DNA of 64,000 bases from F22 sp963668535 (GCA_963668535.1 OY764867.1:2232001-2296000); one strand, 5' to 3'; shown: positions 18,910-28,120, counted from the first letter of the stretch. The notes: generated by a model not told the origin, from the letters alone. Program-made: numbers and translations.

Positions 18910-19677
18910 TTACTGTATTATTAGGGCTTGTTGTAACAGACGAAGCACATCCTTTGGATTTATTTCTTCCAGTCCTGCGCTCTTAAACAGATCTTTAGTA
19001 GGAAGATCATTGCTGATCTTTTTTAAGAATATGTGCCAGTCTTGAAGGATAGAATTAGGAAGCACGAAACGATCGGTTTCGTAAAATGTAATTCCTAATC
19101 GAAAGATGTCATTTTTATGCTTCCTAATGTTTCTAGAGTCGATTGGTTCTCCCTGAGATTTTCTACCACATAAATCATTGTATGCTCTGGCTTTAAGACA
19201 GATTAAAGCTTCTTTATTGGCTATATGTATACCATTCACAACGCTGCTATGAGACAGTGTAAATTGATAGTAATCAGTATCCATAAGTATAGCTGATAAA
19301 CTTGATATATCTTCATCAATAGGAATAGGGATAGTCGGTATATCAGGAGCATATCTCTCGAAACCTACATCTTTAGAAAAGAGTTCTATTTGGGCTGGAT
19401 ATCTAGTGTCAGTAGGATGCGTGAAGCGATATAATTCTCGTTGATTATCAGCCTTTTGCTTGCTCTTATATCCTCCTTCACGAATAAACTTCCAGAAATG
19501 ATGTGCAAATTTTGGATTTAATTCTTCGATAACGAGGATTAAGTCGATATCTTTGGTTGCTCGTGCTTTTTGTAAATTGATCTCTTCATGTATAGCACAC
19601 GCCACGCCACCTATGATTACATAGTGCTTCTCGTAGCTGTCAAAATGCTCGGAGAATAATTCTAATCCTTTTACCAT
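18910..19677 (-). CDS. Nucleotidyltransferase-fold protein, AbiEii-like putative toxin
   Basis: The 255-residue protein has the DNA polymerase beta-type nucleotidyltransferase core: VIIGGVACAI, then RATKDIDLIL with the DxD metal-binding pair. The C-terminal half carries a K-x-RA-Y-DL-like segment (LICLKARAYNDL) also seen in AbiEii-type NTases. Its start overlaps the upstream winged-helix gene by 7 bp (19671-19677), so the two are translationally coupled. The pair resembles type IV AbiE toxin-antitoxin and phage-exclusion modules. Toxin activity is inferred from family and context, not shown. Confidence 0.7.
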   Translation of the reverse strand: MVKGLELFSEHFDSYEKHYVIIGGVACAIHEEINLQKARATKDIDLILVIEELNPKFAHHFWKFIREGGYKSKQKADNQRELYRFTHPTDTRYPAQIELFSKDVGFERYAPDIPTIPIPIDEDISSLSAILMDTDYYQFTLSHSSVVNGIHIANKEALICLKARAYNDLCGRKSQGEPIDSRNIRKHKNDIFRLGITFYETDRFVLPNSILQDWHIFLKKISNDLPTKDLFKSAGLEEINPKDVLRLLQQALIIQ

Positions 19678-20648
19678 ACTATATTTTTTATTAGAGTGTC
19701 AAGTTCTATTTGTACACGTTCATCCGTGTGATTTTTCAGCAATAAATATAGTGATAATTTGTCGATATACCCATCTTTGGCTAATAATTCTGGATTATAT
19801 TTCCAGACCTCAATAGCATGTTCTCCATCATCATTATTATAGTCGAGAGTTACAGATTTAAATGCTTTTTTCCCAATAGCCCAATGCGTTTGGCCTGTTT
19901 CTGCTAGCATACTATAATGAGCAAGTGCTAGCTCTTCACTGATAAAAGCCTTCTTATGCATAAGTACTTCATCTGTGTATACTACTTTGTCAACTGGAGA
20001 TACTAAATAGTCGAGCATATATGCCCACAGCTCCTTTCCTTCATATATAAATTGTAGCTTATATTCCTTGTCCTTAGAGTGAGGGCAACAGCCTATGTTT
20101 ATTAGACAATTGACTGCACGTCGCGTGGTGATATAGCTACTAGAGAAGATCTCTGCTAGTTCTTTAGTTGTACACCCTATAAGTTTTTGTACTTGAAGAT
20201 GGTATAGAACAATGACTTGAGCGAGTGGAGTGATTTTTTTTTGAATAGGTTTCACATCCCTGTATGCTTGAATATGAATCAGAAGTGTAGGGATAAAAGC
20301 AATTTTATCAGGGATAATAAAATTGATTTGCTTGTCCATTAAGCGTTGACGTTTGTAAGCTACAAGTTGGTCGAAAACAAAGATAATAGGTTTACTCACC
20401 TTATCTTTCATCATATTCGTGATATGATGCAGTTGTTTAGGTGTGTATGTATCATGTTGAACATGTACAAGAAGTACTTCTTGGTGATACAGTTCTGTTT
20501 CAAAGAAATTAAAACCACGTTGAAGAAAATAAGGCATATTCATTTTACTAGCTTTTTTGATGTTTCCCAAAGCTAGTCCCAACCCCCAATCTATATGTGT
20601 ACAACTGTTATTAAATGTCATATTATCATCGTTTTTGCATATTATCAT
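19671..20648 (-). CDS. Winged-helix protein, putative antitoxin/autorepressor of NTase pair
   Basis: The protein of up to 325 residues has a central helix-turn-helix region (TTKELAEIFSSSYITTRRAVNCLINIG, here read as positions about 175-200). It is preceded by a segment typical of this winged-helix family (QRLMDKQINFIIPDKIAFIP). The gene lies first in a two-gene operon with the nucleotidyltransferase. Either the ATG at 20648 or the one at 20621 may be used; 20621 would place the whole operator before the start codon. It likely represses its own promoter through the nested inverted repeats at 20620-20683, as AbiEi antitoxins do. No close named homologue is recognised. Confidence 0.6.
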   Translation of the reverse strand: MIICKNDDNMTFNNSCTHIDWGLGLALGNIKKASKMNMPYFLQRGFNFFETELYHQEVLLVHVQHDTYTPKQLHHITNMMKDKVSKPIIFVFDQLVAYKRQRLMDKQINFIIPDKIAFIPTLLIHIQAYRDVKPIQKKITPLAQVIVLYHLQVQKLIGCTTKELAEIFSSSYITTRRAVNCLINIGCCPHSKDKEYKLQFIYEGKELWAYMLDYLVSPVDKVVYTDEVLMHKKAFISEELALAHYSMLAETGQTHWAIGKKAFKSVTLDYNNDDGEHAIEVWKYNPELLAKDGYIDKLSLYLLLKNHTDERVQIELDTLIKNIVW

Positions 20649-20683
20649 AGCTATGTGATAATGTGCAAATATAATGATAATAT
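20620..20683 (-). promoter_or_regulatory. Nested symmetric operator and promoter of the NTase pair
   Basis: Four ATTATCA-type boxes are seen at 20622-20629, 20641-20648, 20655-20662 and 20674-20681. The first two are in one orientation and the last two in the other. Each pair is spaced 19 bp and all four are centred on 20651/20652. A TTTGCA core also lies between the boxes of each arm, so each arm is about 29 bp long. On the minus strand a GTTG (20696-20693), 19-nt spacer and TATATTTG (20673-20666) promoter lies within and beside the right arm, so a bound repressor would block it. Confidence 0.75.
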
Positions 20684-20802
20684 ACTGATATACAACTATT
20701 TACTACGTTAAATTGTTTTGTGTAGTATTGTACATTTACCATGTTTATACTACCAGCATCTTTTTCATCTTGATCATTGTATAAATAGGTACACATAAGT
20801 CG

Positions 20803-23052
20803 TTACCTCTTCGGCTCAATTTTCTTATATTGTTGTATTGAGTTAGTATCATCTTGTTTCACCGATTTCTTCCCCCCAGAGAAATTCCAAGTAATCGCTA
20901 TACTCACACGTGCGTTCTTTGAATGTCTATCGAGATAACTACGGTATGTATCCGTTGTCGTCTTGTAATCCAATTCTCGTTGATACAACGTGTATCGAAG
21001 TTTCAGATGCAATTTCTTATTCAGCATAGATTTGTACACACTACCACCTACCTCCATAGTCTTCTTGCACGACACATTGCCCCATTCATAAGGAGAATCA
21101 TAGGATGCTTTCAACTGAGCACCAGCTGTTGGAGAGAAATTGAAACTATTGTTGATATTGAATCTCCAATGTCTATCATTGTGTAGTTTGCGTCCCTCCC
21201 AATTGCCCGAAGTAAGCATCAATTCAGCATGCGGCTTCATCTCCCACCACTTACATACATGCAGATTGGTTTCAAGTCCGATATTGTGAAACGCGATCCA
21301 CTTATTATTCACAGGCGTATCGTAGCTGATGCCGTTCTCATCTATTTTAGTCGTATAGTCGATATAATCCATCGCTCTATGCGTACCCAGTGTAATCGTA
21401 TATTTGTTGAACAGCTTAAGCATCGTCATCAAGTGCCACTGCGTTGGGATATCAAGATGAGGATTGCCCACCACATAATGATAAGGCGAAGTAAAGCGTT
21501 TATACGTACTCACAGCACTGTAAGGCATATCATCGGTCGAGTAGTTAAACATAAAGTTCAGCATATGCCCCTTCTGAGGATTGAGCATATACATAGCCTG
21601 TATGCTAGGATACACCCCCGAATTGGACGTACTTGTGGCCTGCTCCCCCTGGTTGACTTTCATCTGATTATACTGATACCGTAGTCCCGCCATATACATC
21701 AATCGTTGCCCGATCTTCGCCTGATACTCCAAGAACACAGCAGGAGCTACCCCCCTCATATCAGCATCAATAGGAGCCTGATTATCTTCAAAATGGATAT
21801 AGTGAAAGTCACCCCCCACTTTGAAACCACCACCGAAAGCAGTCCCCGACAACATCGGCTTCACCCTATACATCGCCGTTTGCTGATCTGCATGAAGTGT
21901 CGAAATATCATTGGTAAATTGATGCGAATGCGTATCCTTATTCATATAATCAGCATCTACCCGAAGCTGCGTATTCTTGTCATCAAGTTGCCACACATAA
22001 TACCCCGTACTCTGTATCGTAGTACCATGTTCATGATTTTTGTATAGCGTACTAGTGACCTCTTGATTCTCCGTGATATTTGAGCGAGTGCTCGGCTTCA
22101 GATCCTCATAATCAAGCGACAGACTCACCCCGATGGTGTGATGCGATGCTAGTTGATAGATCGCACTAAGTCGGTCATAAAAAGACTCCAGCTTCTTGTC
22201 CAATCGTGCATCGAGCGCCACAGTTCGGTCCGTATCCAAGAAATCTTTAGTCTCCTTCGACTCAGTCGTTCTCATATCCTTGTTATACACAAACGTATTG
22301 TACAAAGACAGATGCTTAAGCTGTAGATTACAATTACCATCCGTGAAATTTCCCCCATATCCATAAGCCGTATGGCGAGACACCGTCTCAAGCCATCCCG
22401 AATATCCCCCAATGACAGGTCGTTTTAATGTAATCTTCAAGACACCCCCCTGGTTGTTCATCGCTTCATCTGAACCAGCCATATACTCAATCGCAATCTT
22501 CTCGATTTGGGCCGCAGGAATCGAACTGAGTTCCACGAGATTGGTCAACTTAATACCATTAACATACACAGCCGAAGGAGGATTATTTAAGATACGGAGC
22601 TTATCTCCATCATAATTTACACAAGGTAAGAAATCAAGCAGTTCCGTCAGATTCTTGCCCTCTTTCAATGGACTATTGCGCAAGTTGACACTATATCCCT
22701 TGAGGTTATTGCTGATCTTACTTCTGCTGATCACCACATCTGGCAGATTATAGGCATCCGTTTTCAACTCGATATTTTCCAGATCACTCTGCACATCCAG
22801 ATACCTCAACTTATACCCAATACTTGAGATCTTGATCAATCCATTTCGGGCCGCACTATTCAATTCAAACGTACCATCCTCATTACTGATGGTTCCGCAT
22901 ACAAATGCGCTGTCCGTTTTCGCGAGCAATACCACATTAGCATAAGCCAACGGATGTGCATCCACATCCACAATTCGTCCGTGTATACTCTGCGCCATAG
23001 CCACAATACTCATTAGGCTACATAGTACTACTGTAAAAGATCTCTTGTACAT
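20803..23052 (-). CDS. TonB-receptor-like outer-membrane beta-barrel protein
   Basis: The start at 23052 gives a signal peptide (MYKRSFTVVLCSLMSIVAMAQ); upstream in-frame ATGs at 23076 and 23100 would extend before it. A carboxypeptidase regulatory-like domain (about 20-100, HPLAYANVVL) is followed by a plug-like domain (ELLDFLPCVN to GGVLKITLKRP) and a long barrel. This is the layout of the OMP_b-brl_3 family, TonB-linked barrels that lack a SusD partner. The C-terminus after the last strand (NFSGGKK) is an extra basic tail of about 20 residues. The cargo is unknown; no regulator or enzyme is adjacent. Confidence 0.8.
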   Translation of the reverse strand: MYKRSFTVVLCSLMSIVAMAQSIHGRIVDVDAHPLAYANVVLLAKTDSAFVCGTISNEDGTFELNSAARNGLIKISSIGYKLRYLDVQSDLENIELKTDAYNLPDVVISRSKISNNLKGYSVNLRNSPLKEGKNLTELLDFLPCVNYDGDKLRILNNPPSAVYVNGIKLTNLVELSSIPAAQIEKIAIEYMAGSDEAMNNQGGVLKITLKRPVIGGYSGWLETVSRHTAYGYGGNFTDGNCNLQLKHLSLYNTFVYNKDMRTTESKETKDFLDTDRTVALDARLDKKLESFYDRLSAIYQLASHHTIGVSLSLDYEDLKPSTRSNITENQEVTSTLYKNHEHGTTIQSTGYYVWQLDDKNTQLRVDADYMNKDTHSHQFTNDISTLHADQQTAMYRVKPMLSGTAFGGGFKVGGDFHYIHFEDNQAPIDADMRGVAPAVFLEYQAKIGQRLMYMAGLRYQYNQMKVNQGEQATSTSNSGVYPSIQAMYMLNPQKGHMLNFMFNYSTDDMPYSAVSTYKRFTSPYHYVVGNPHLDIPTQWHLMTMLKLFNKYTITLGTHRAMDYIDYTTKIDENGISYDTPVNNKWIAFHNIGLETNLHVCKWWEMKPHAELMLTSGNWEGRKLHNDRHWRFNINNSFNFSPTAGAQLKASYDSPYEWGNVSCKKTMEVGGSVYKSMLNKKLHLKLRYTLYQRELDYKTTTDTYRSYLDRHSKNARVSIAITWNFSGGKKSVKQDDTNSIQQYKKIEPKR

Positions 23053-23406
23053 GGTGTTTAGTTTAAGTACATCCATAAAAACGCTCAGCCGATAAATCAT
23101 AGATTGCTGACATTCATTTTTAGATGCATTCTTGTAAATGATTCGTTTTTTCCACTGGCATAGGATGTGCTGTAGATTCAGTTCCTATGTAAGTGTAATC
23201 TTAAATTATGATTTAATGCCTGTAAAATTACTATAAATGATTAAGGCATCTTTGTTTGTCTATGAAATATTAAAGAAAGAGGACGTGAAATTGATATATA
23301 TCAAATGGTAGAGGTGTTCACTGTATTTAAAATAACTAAGAATATTTTGTCGTAATCAATTTTGTAGAGAGTTTTTTTTGCAGAAAATGCTATTATATAC
23401 AGGCGA
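23053..23406. other. Intergenic region, no gene seen
   Basis: This AT-rich stretch lies between the barrel gene start and the rloB stop. A short TTAAAT/ATTTAA inverted repeat lies near 23203-23218. No convincing promoter, RNA or terminator was found. Confidence 0.4.
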
Positions 23407-24042
23407 TTACAACTCTTTTCTCACATCTTCCACCAATTTATACATCATAGTTGCAGGATTTCTTTGTGAACAAGCCACATCTTGATGATACTGACTCATA
23501 GCATCTTTAGCTCGTATTATGGCCATGCTCAAGTCACCATGTATTTTTAGAAAAGAATACACCCCCTCCATAGTTTTGCTATACTTCAAATTCTTATCGA
23601 TTTTATCACGAATATGCTTATTGAGCCTATCTTCATAACCTTTGTAGGAATAAGCCCCTTTGGAGTTATTGAAATGCAAATAGAACCATAATTCAATACA
23701 AGAATTTGACCAAGCACAACTTATGCCATTGTCTTTGGCAAGACGTATAGCTTCATCGAAGTTGGTATATTCATCTTTATCAAAGACCACCCAAACGCTA
23801 TCGTAGCTCTTAGATTTTTTAGCCAAAGTGTTTATGGCCTTTTTAACTAGACTCAAAGGGTCACGTTTACTACCTATCACCTGACTATACTTGGCGTTGA
23901 TATGCGTATAGTCTTTGAGCATATCTTTGATATAGTTGGGCTCTGTCTTTTCACCTAAACAAAGGATGAAAAAAGTTTTCAAGGGTTGTCTACTATTTTG
24001 TTTCCCTCTTCTAGAGTTTGCTTTTCTTTCTCTCCTTGTCAT
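23407..24042 (-). CDS. RloB-family (AbiLii-like) Toprim-type protein
   Basis: The 211-residue protein has a basic N-terminus, then ILCLGEKTEPNY (the conserved Glu of a Toprim-like fold), VWVVFDKDEY (DxD-type acidic motif) and SNSCIELWFYLHF. These are the hallmarks of the RloB family. It lies 11 bp after the AAA ATPase gene in the same operon. RloA/RloB pairs match lactococcal AbiL (AbiLi/AbiLii), an abortive-infection system in which the ATPase probably controls a Toprim nuclease. Family membership is clear; phage defence is inferred from the family. Confidence 0.85.
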   Translation of the reverse strand: MTRRERKANSRRGKQNSRQPLKTFFILCLGEKTEPNYIKDMLKDYTHINAKYSQVIGSKRDPLSLVKKAINTLAKKSKSYDSVWVVFDKDEYTNFDEAIRLAKDNGISCAWSNSCIELWFYLHFNNSKGAYSYKGYEDRLNKHIRDKIDKNLKYSKTMEGVYSFLKIHGDLSMAIIRAKDAMSQYHQDVACSQRNPATMMYKLVEDVRKEL

Positions 24043-24053
24043 AGGCTCTGATA

Positions 24054-25286
24054 TTATAAGTCATCGTCAAATTCATCAATATATGGAATGGCACCAAAAC
24101 GTCCCTCCAGATACGCCTTTTCGTAGTTTTGATCTTTGCGTGTTTTATGGCCACTGCTCTGCTTAAATTCTACTAGCGAGTATACATTTGTGGCATTCCA
24201 ATCATCTTTTTCCGTAAACCATATCTCATCCCTTCTGAATAGTGAAGAGCGAAGTATATGAGTAGAGTGGGCGGTGAAAATTAATTGCGCCCCTTTTTTG
24301 TTTTCCTTGGGATTATTGAAGAGTTTGATGATTTCTTCAATAAGGAAAACGTGCAGCTTGGCATCAAGTTCATCAATAAGGAGGGTACCACCATATTGCA
24401 ACGCATCAAAAATGATTGCCGATAGACCAAATACCTTGATCGTTCCGTCAGATTCAAAAGCCTCAAAAGGCACCTTGAGTTGGTCAACCACATTTTTGTC
24501 CGCATCGAGAATATCATGTATAGTAAACAGCGTTTTAGCATCCGTGTCGTCAGATATTTTTTCCGTTTTGATATACACATCTTTGAATCCAAGTTTCATT
24601 CTTTTGAACAACTCTTGTGCTTGCTTACTGCTCGTATCTTTGTTTTCAAAAGACGTCATTGTAAACTCTTGATAATTACTCTTCTCTATACCAGATATCA
24701 GGTTTAGTCGGGAAAACCAACCAATTATTTGATAAGCTATAGGTCCATTGAGCTGAGCCACCAAGGATAAGAACAAACGGTTTGGGTTTAAATTATTCAC
24801 AAACGGTTTCCCCTCTTTAAATAGCTTATCGTTTACCTCAATCGTGTTATCCTCTCTGTTGAACAAAGGCTTTTCTTTTACGGTTGATTTGAGCTGTACC
24901 ACTTCATACAGCCACTCTCCGATAATTCTATCAGAGTTATATTCAAATCCATATCGATAATGTGTCCCCTCAAGAAAGAACTCAATTTCAAAAGTTGTCG
25001 GTAGATTTGCTTTGCCATCTACCAGTAAAAAAGGAGTAAAGTGTAGTTGGTCGCCTGGATTTAGACGCACTGAATCCATCACCATCATCTTCATCATCGC
25101 CAGTGCCTTTAGAAAGTTACTCTTTCCACTAGCATTGGCCCCAAAGACAACAGCTACAGGTAGAAATAGCCCATTATCTCTTTTAATCAAAGATTCGGTA
25201 TGTTCCGAGATATTACTCGCTTCCATACTGAATGTTTGATCTGACATAAATGAACGATAGTTATTGACGGTGAAGTTTATTAGCAT
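24054..25286 (-). CDS. RloA-like (AbiLi-like) ABC/AAA15-type ATPase
   Basis: The 410-residue protein begins with the typical SMC/RecF-like start (FTVNNYRSF), then Walker A FGANASGKSN (about residues 49-58). The ABC-type Walker B TLLIDELDAKLH and a following His switch (LIFTAHSTHIL) lie near 300-345. This is the overcoming-lysogenization-defect/AAA15 type of ATPase. The adjacent RloB gene makes it RloA/AbiLi. The two probably form a complex in which the ATPase senses phage infection and the Toprim subunit acts on nucleic acid. PARIS has a similar design, but its partner is DUF4435 rather than RloB. Confidence 0.85.
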   Translation of the reverse strand: MLINFTVNNYRSFMSDQTFSMEASNISEHTESLIKRDNGLFLPVAVVFGANASGKSNFLKALAMMKMMVMDSVRLNPGDQLHFTPFLLVDGKANLPTTFEIEFFLEGTHYRYGFEYNSDRIIGEWLYEVVQLKSTVKEKPLFNREDNTIEVNDKLFKEGKPFVNNLNPNRLFLSLVAQLNGPIAYQIIGWFSRLNLISGIEKSNYQEFTMTSFENKDTSSKQAQELFKRMKLGFKDVYIKTEKISDDTDAKTLFTIHDILDADKNVVDQLKVPFEAFESDGTIKVFGLSAIIFDALQYGGTLLIDELDAKLHVFLIEEIIKLFNNPKENKKGAQLIFTAHSTHILRSSLFRRDEIWFTEKDDWNATNVYSLVEFKQSSGHKTRKDQNYEKAYLEGRFGAIPYIDEFDDDL

Positions 25287-25372
25287 ATTACTCTATAGAT
25301 TGAATGATTTATAAGACAAATATAGGCAAAGAATTGTTGTGAAGCAATAGTTATGTGAATAAAATAGCCGTA

Positions 25373-25417
25373 AAAATAGTATTTTGTGAGGAAAAGTCTC
25401 ACAAAATAGCTTTTTTT
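25373..25417. terminator. Strong hairpin with T-run in the rloA/VOC divergent gap
   Basis: A perfect 11-bp stem (25380-25390 with 25398-25408, arm TATTTTGTGAG) has a 7-nt loop and is followed by GC and seven T residues on the plus strand. The minus strand also ends in a T-rich run. No plus-strand gene is upstream, so it may be a leader attenuator or may shield the two divergent units. Confidence 0.6.
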
Positions 25418-25550
25418 GATGCTTTAGATGTCTTAAAACACCCAATAAGCCTCTTCAAGCTCACGTGCTATATTTGATCCCTTATAATTGGACAATCTTC
25501 AAATAAACCATACATTTGTCAGTGAACTATTAACCATAAAACTGACAACC

Positions 25551-25940
25551 ATGCACATCGAACACGTGGCCATCTGGACAAAAGACCTTGAGACAATGAG
25601 AGACTTCTATGTCAAGTATTTTAATATGTCATGCAATGACAAATACACCAACAGCAAGAAAGGCTTTCACTCCTATTTCTTATCATGGCCAGGAAGTCGT
25701 TCCCGCATCGAATTAATGGATATCACTGGTCTAGAAGACGTGCTGAAGGCGCGAGGCTTCGACATGGGCTTCTGTCATATCTGTATCTCAGTGGGCAGCG
25801 AAGAAGCTGTCAACGCACTCACCGAACGACTGCGCACTGATGGCTATACCATAGCAGGTGAAACGCGGTGGTCGGGCGATGGCTACTACGAGAGTGTAGT
25901 GCTTGATCCTGAGGGAAATCGTGTGGAGATTACTATTTAG
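25551..25940 (+). CDS. VOC-family (glyoxalase/bleomycin resistance fold) protein
   Basis: The start is set at 25551 (MHIEHVAIW), because the VOC fold begins there; the in-frame ATG at 25488 adds 21 unrelated residues. The 129-residue protein has one pair of beta-alpha-beta-beta-beta modules. Likely metal ligands are His5 in the first strand, Glu in SRIELMD, His in FCHICIS and Glu in NRVEITI near the C-terminus. VOC proteins include glyoxalase I, isomerases and dioxygenases, and the substrate here is not evident. A TATATTTG -7 element at 25469-25476 may drive it. Confidence 0.85.
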   Translation: MHIEHVAIWTKDLETMRDFYVKYFNMSCNDKYTNSKKGFHSYFLSWPGSRSRIELMDITGLEDVLKARGFDMGFCHICISVGSEEAVNALTERLRTDGYTIAGETRWSGDGYYESVVLDPEGNRVEITI

Positions 25941-26028
25941 GGTGTATACTTGATCTTTACTTGTTGAGTGGATGTATCATTTCCCTATGCTAGCTGGGTG
26001 AGTGATTGCCCGATACTCGATAGGCCCA

Positions 26029-26095
26029 ATACTGGATAAGTAAATGATTAGAAAAGATTCTAGATAGGTAAGAGATTAGAAAAGATACTGGATAG
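26029..26095 (+). repeat. 28-bp imperfect tandem repeat leading into inverted repeat
   Basis: GATTAGAAAAGAT occurs at 26046-26058 and again at 26074-26086, a 28-bp period. CTGGATA/CTAGATA segments recur in phase at about 26032, 26060 and 26088. The last unit merges into the left arm of the 57-bp inverted repeat. Confidence 0.7.
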
Positions 26096-26254
26096 CTGCT
26101 CGCCAAAGAGTGGCGAGCTGGCCCAACGGGCCTGAGTGGTTGATGATTATTTCTCAACAATAGCCATCAAAACACCCTAGTATTCAGTGTTTTCTTTCAA
26201 CCACTCAGTCGCTTCGCGCCAGCTCGCCACTCTTTGGCGAGCAGCTATCCAGTA
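26086..26254. repeat. Long inverted repeat (57-bp arms), REPIN-like element
   Basis: Left arm 26086-26142 and right arm 26198-26254 are reverse complements except in a central block of about 8 differences. Each arm also folds alone: GCTCGCCA/TGGCGAGC hairpins in both, GGCCC/GGGCC in the left only, CGC-TTC-GCG in the right only. The 55-bp middle contains another hairpin (26169-26175 with 26187-26193). The layout, two inverted palindromic units with a spacer, is like a REPIN or MITE. It sits in the gene-free 25941-26645 region, which is otherwise AT-rich with no ORF called. Confidence 0.8.
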
Positions 26255-26678
26255 CCTTCTTGATTACTTTTGTTGCCATGTCTGTTCCGTTTTAATGCAT
26301 TAAAGGCTCACTTGTTTTTATGCATATGATTTCCTTAATTGGCTAGTACAAACTAGGGTAATTAAGTAGACCATGTTATATGTATATGCTGTGAATATAA
26401 ATTGTAATAGTAATAAAATAAATATTGTATATATGTTGTATTTATCTAAATTATTTAATTATTTTTGCTCTAGATTATATTTTATGTCTGTTTAAAAAAA
26501 GTGTTGTATCTTCTATTGTGTAAAAAGTAGAATAATCTCAAACTTATAGAACTGTGTTTTTTGCTCTATCTATGAATTTCAGATCATTTCCTTTATCGTT
26601 AGAATTGATATTAAGTTCCACGCTTTATTTGATTAATCGTATCCTATGGAACTTAGGATAACCTTGAATTATTATATT

Positions 26679-27338
26679 ATGAGTATTGTTGACCATCATG
26701 GAGAAGTAGAGTACCCATTTTCATTCAAAACTGTATTTGATGCTGTATTGGAAGCAGCTCCTCAAATCGATAAAATTACTTTAGATAGCGCTGACGAAAT
26801 GAGTGGACGTATTACATTTAAAACGGGAGTTAGCTTAGTTAGCTGGGGAGAGAATATTCCTATTCAGCTAACAAAAATTTCTTCCACCCGTACCAAGATG
26901 CAAATCTTATCTACTCCTAAAACAGGTGTGATGTTTGGTGGAGCTATGGATTTTGGAAAAAACCGCGAGAATATAGAGAAGATTATCAATGTAGTATCTA
27001 AGGTGCTATCAGAGAAACCTAAAGAATTAGAAACACCAGAGTCACCGAATGTTTCATCAATTGCCGATGAACTTCTTAAACTCAAGAAATTGCAAGAACA
27101 AGGTATTCTTTCTCACCATGAATTTGAAATAGAGAAGCAGAAAGTGCTTAGTAAAAGCACAGCTTATTCTACTAAAAATGCAAACTTGAGTAATCAAAGT
27201 ACTGCTCAACCTAATCAACCAATGGTGCATATTGAAGGAAGTGGAAATAATTCCAAGGGCTATATAATTCTAGCTATTATCGTGTTTATTATTATCTTCT
27301 TGTCTTCATTCTTGAGTTTTTTGCCTATGGGGTATTGA
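26679..27338 (+). CDS. SHOCT-domain protein with C-terminal membrane anchor
   Basis: The frame opens at 26646; the start at 26679 (MSIVDHHGEVEY) is preferred because the conserved beta-rich N-terminal domain begins there. That domain (about 1-115) is not named with certainty. A SHOCT motif follows (ELLKLKKLQEQGILSHHEFEIEKQ), then a Ser/Asn/Gln-rich linker. A single hydrophobic helix (YIILAIIVFIIIFL) lies close to the C-terminus. SHOCT motifs are thought to mediate oligomerisation. The function is unknown. The gene ends 10 bp before the IS3 copy 1 boundary. Confidence 0.65.
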   Translation: MSIVDHHGEVEYPFSFKTVFDAVLEAAPQIDKITLDSADEMSGRITFKTGVSLVSWGENIPIQLTKISSTRTKMQILSTPKTGVMFGGAMDFGKNRENIEKIINVVSKVLSEKPKELETPESPNVSSIADELLKLKKLQEQGILSHHEFEIEKQKVLSKSTAYSTKNANLSNQSTAQPNQPMVHIEGSGNNSKGYIILAIIVFIIIFLSSFLSFLPMGY

Positions 27339-27448
27339 TAACCCTATAGTGTACCCCTATTTTAGGACCACATTTACTCTTATTTAAGAAATGACTCGTC
27401 CATTTGATAGGTTAATATTTAGTTTCTTGTTTACACTTGGGCTTCATA

Positions 27449-28120
27449 TTAAGCCGCATAGTTGGTTTCAAAAGAACGTTGATATCTCTTAGCTGGAAAG
27501 TCATTTTGTATTCCCTGATGATGTCTGCGTTCATTGTAATAGTTGATATAGTGCTTAATCCCTTGATACAGTTTTGAGCTATTGTCAGGTAGATGTAAGT
27601 AAATGTATTTCTGCTTGATAGAGCGCCAAAAGCCCTCAATAGCTGCGTTGTCTTTGGCTCTTCCATGTCCATCCATACTGATGCGTATGTGTTGAGCTTT
27701 TAGATAATTGACCCACTGAGAGCATGTATACTGGCTGCCTTGGTCAGAGTTTACGATATCAGGCTTGCCATGCGTTTGTATCGCTTCCTGTAAGCACAGT
27801 ATAGACTCAGAAGCTTCTAGCGAGTTAGAAAGCCTCCAAGCTAGAATCTTGCGGCTATACCAATCAATAATAGCCACTAGGTACATAAAGCCCTTAGGCA
27901 TAGCTATATATGTGATATCAATGCTCCATACTTGGTTGCTCTTGTGGATATGTAGTCCACGTAGCAAATATGGATGAATATATTCGGCACGTCCTAGCTT
28001 GCTTAGCGACTTCTTTGGATAAATAGCTTGTAGTAATATTGGCTACGGCTAATACCCAAAAGGCGACACTGCTGGCGAATACTAAGCTTGCTATTGGTAG
28101 GCTCTACTACGGCTTTTTTT
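27449..28120 (-). pseudogene. IS3-family transposase OrfB (copy 1), frameshifted
   Basis: The -1 frame after the A8 run reads KKAVVEPTNSKLSIRQQ and on to SRSQYYYK. A one-base loss near 28030 then breaks the frame. The downstream part (27449-27967 as an ATG-initiated ORF) carries the DDE integrase core: SIDITYIAM, VNSDQGSQYT and AIEGFWRSIKQK. The same break is present in copies 2 and 3, so this copy probably cannot make an active transposase. Confidence 0.75.

Noticed and set aside
24054..25286. PARIS or Septu as the identity of the ATPase pair
   Set aside because: The partner is RloB-like, not the DUF4435 Toprim of PARIS nor an HNH nuclease as in Septu.
26018..26254. CRISPR array
   Set aside because: The repeats are tandem without spacers and then form one long inverted repeat; no cas genes are present.
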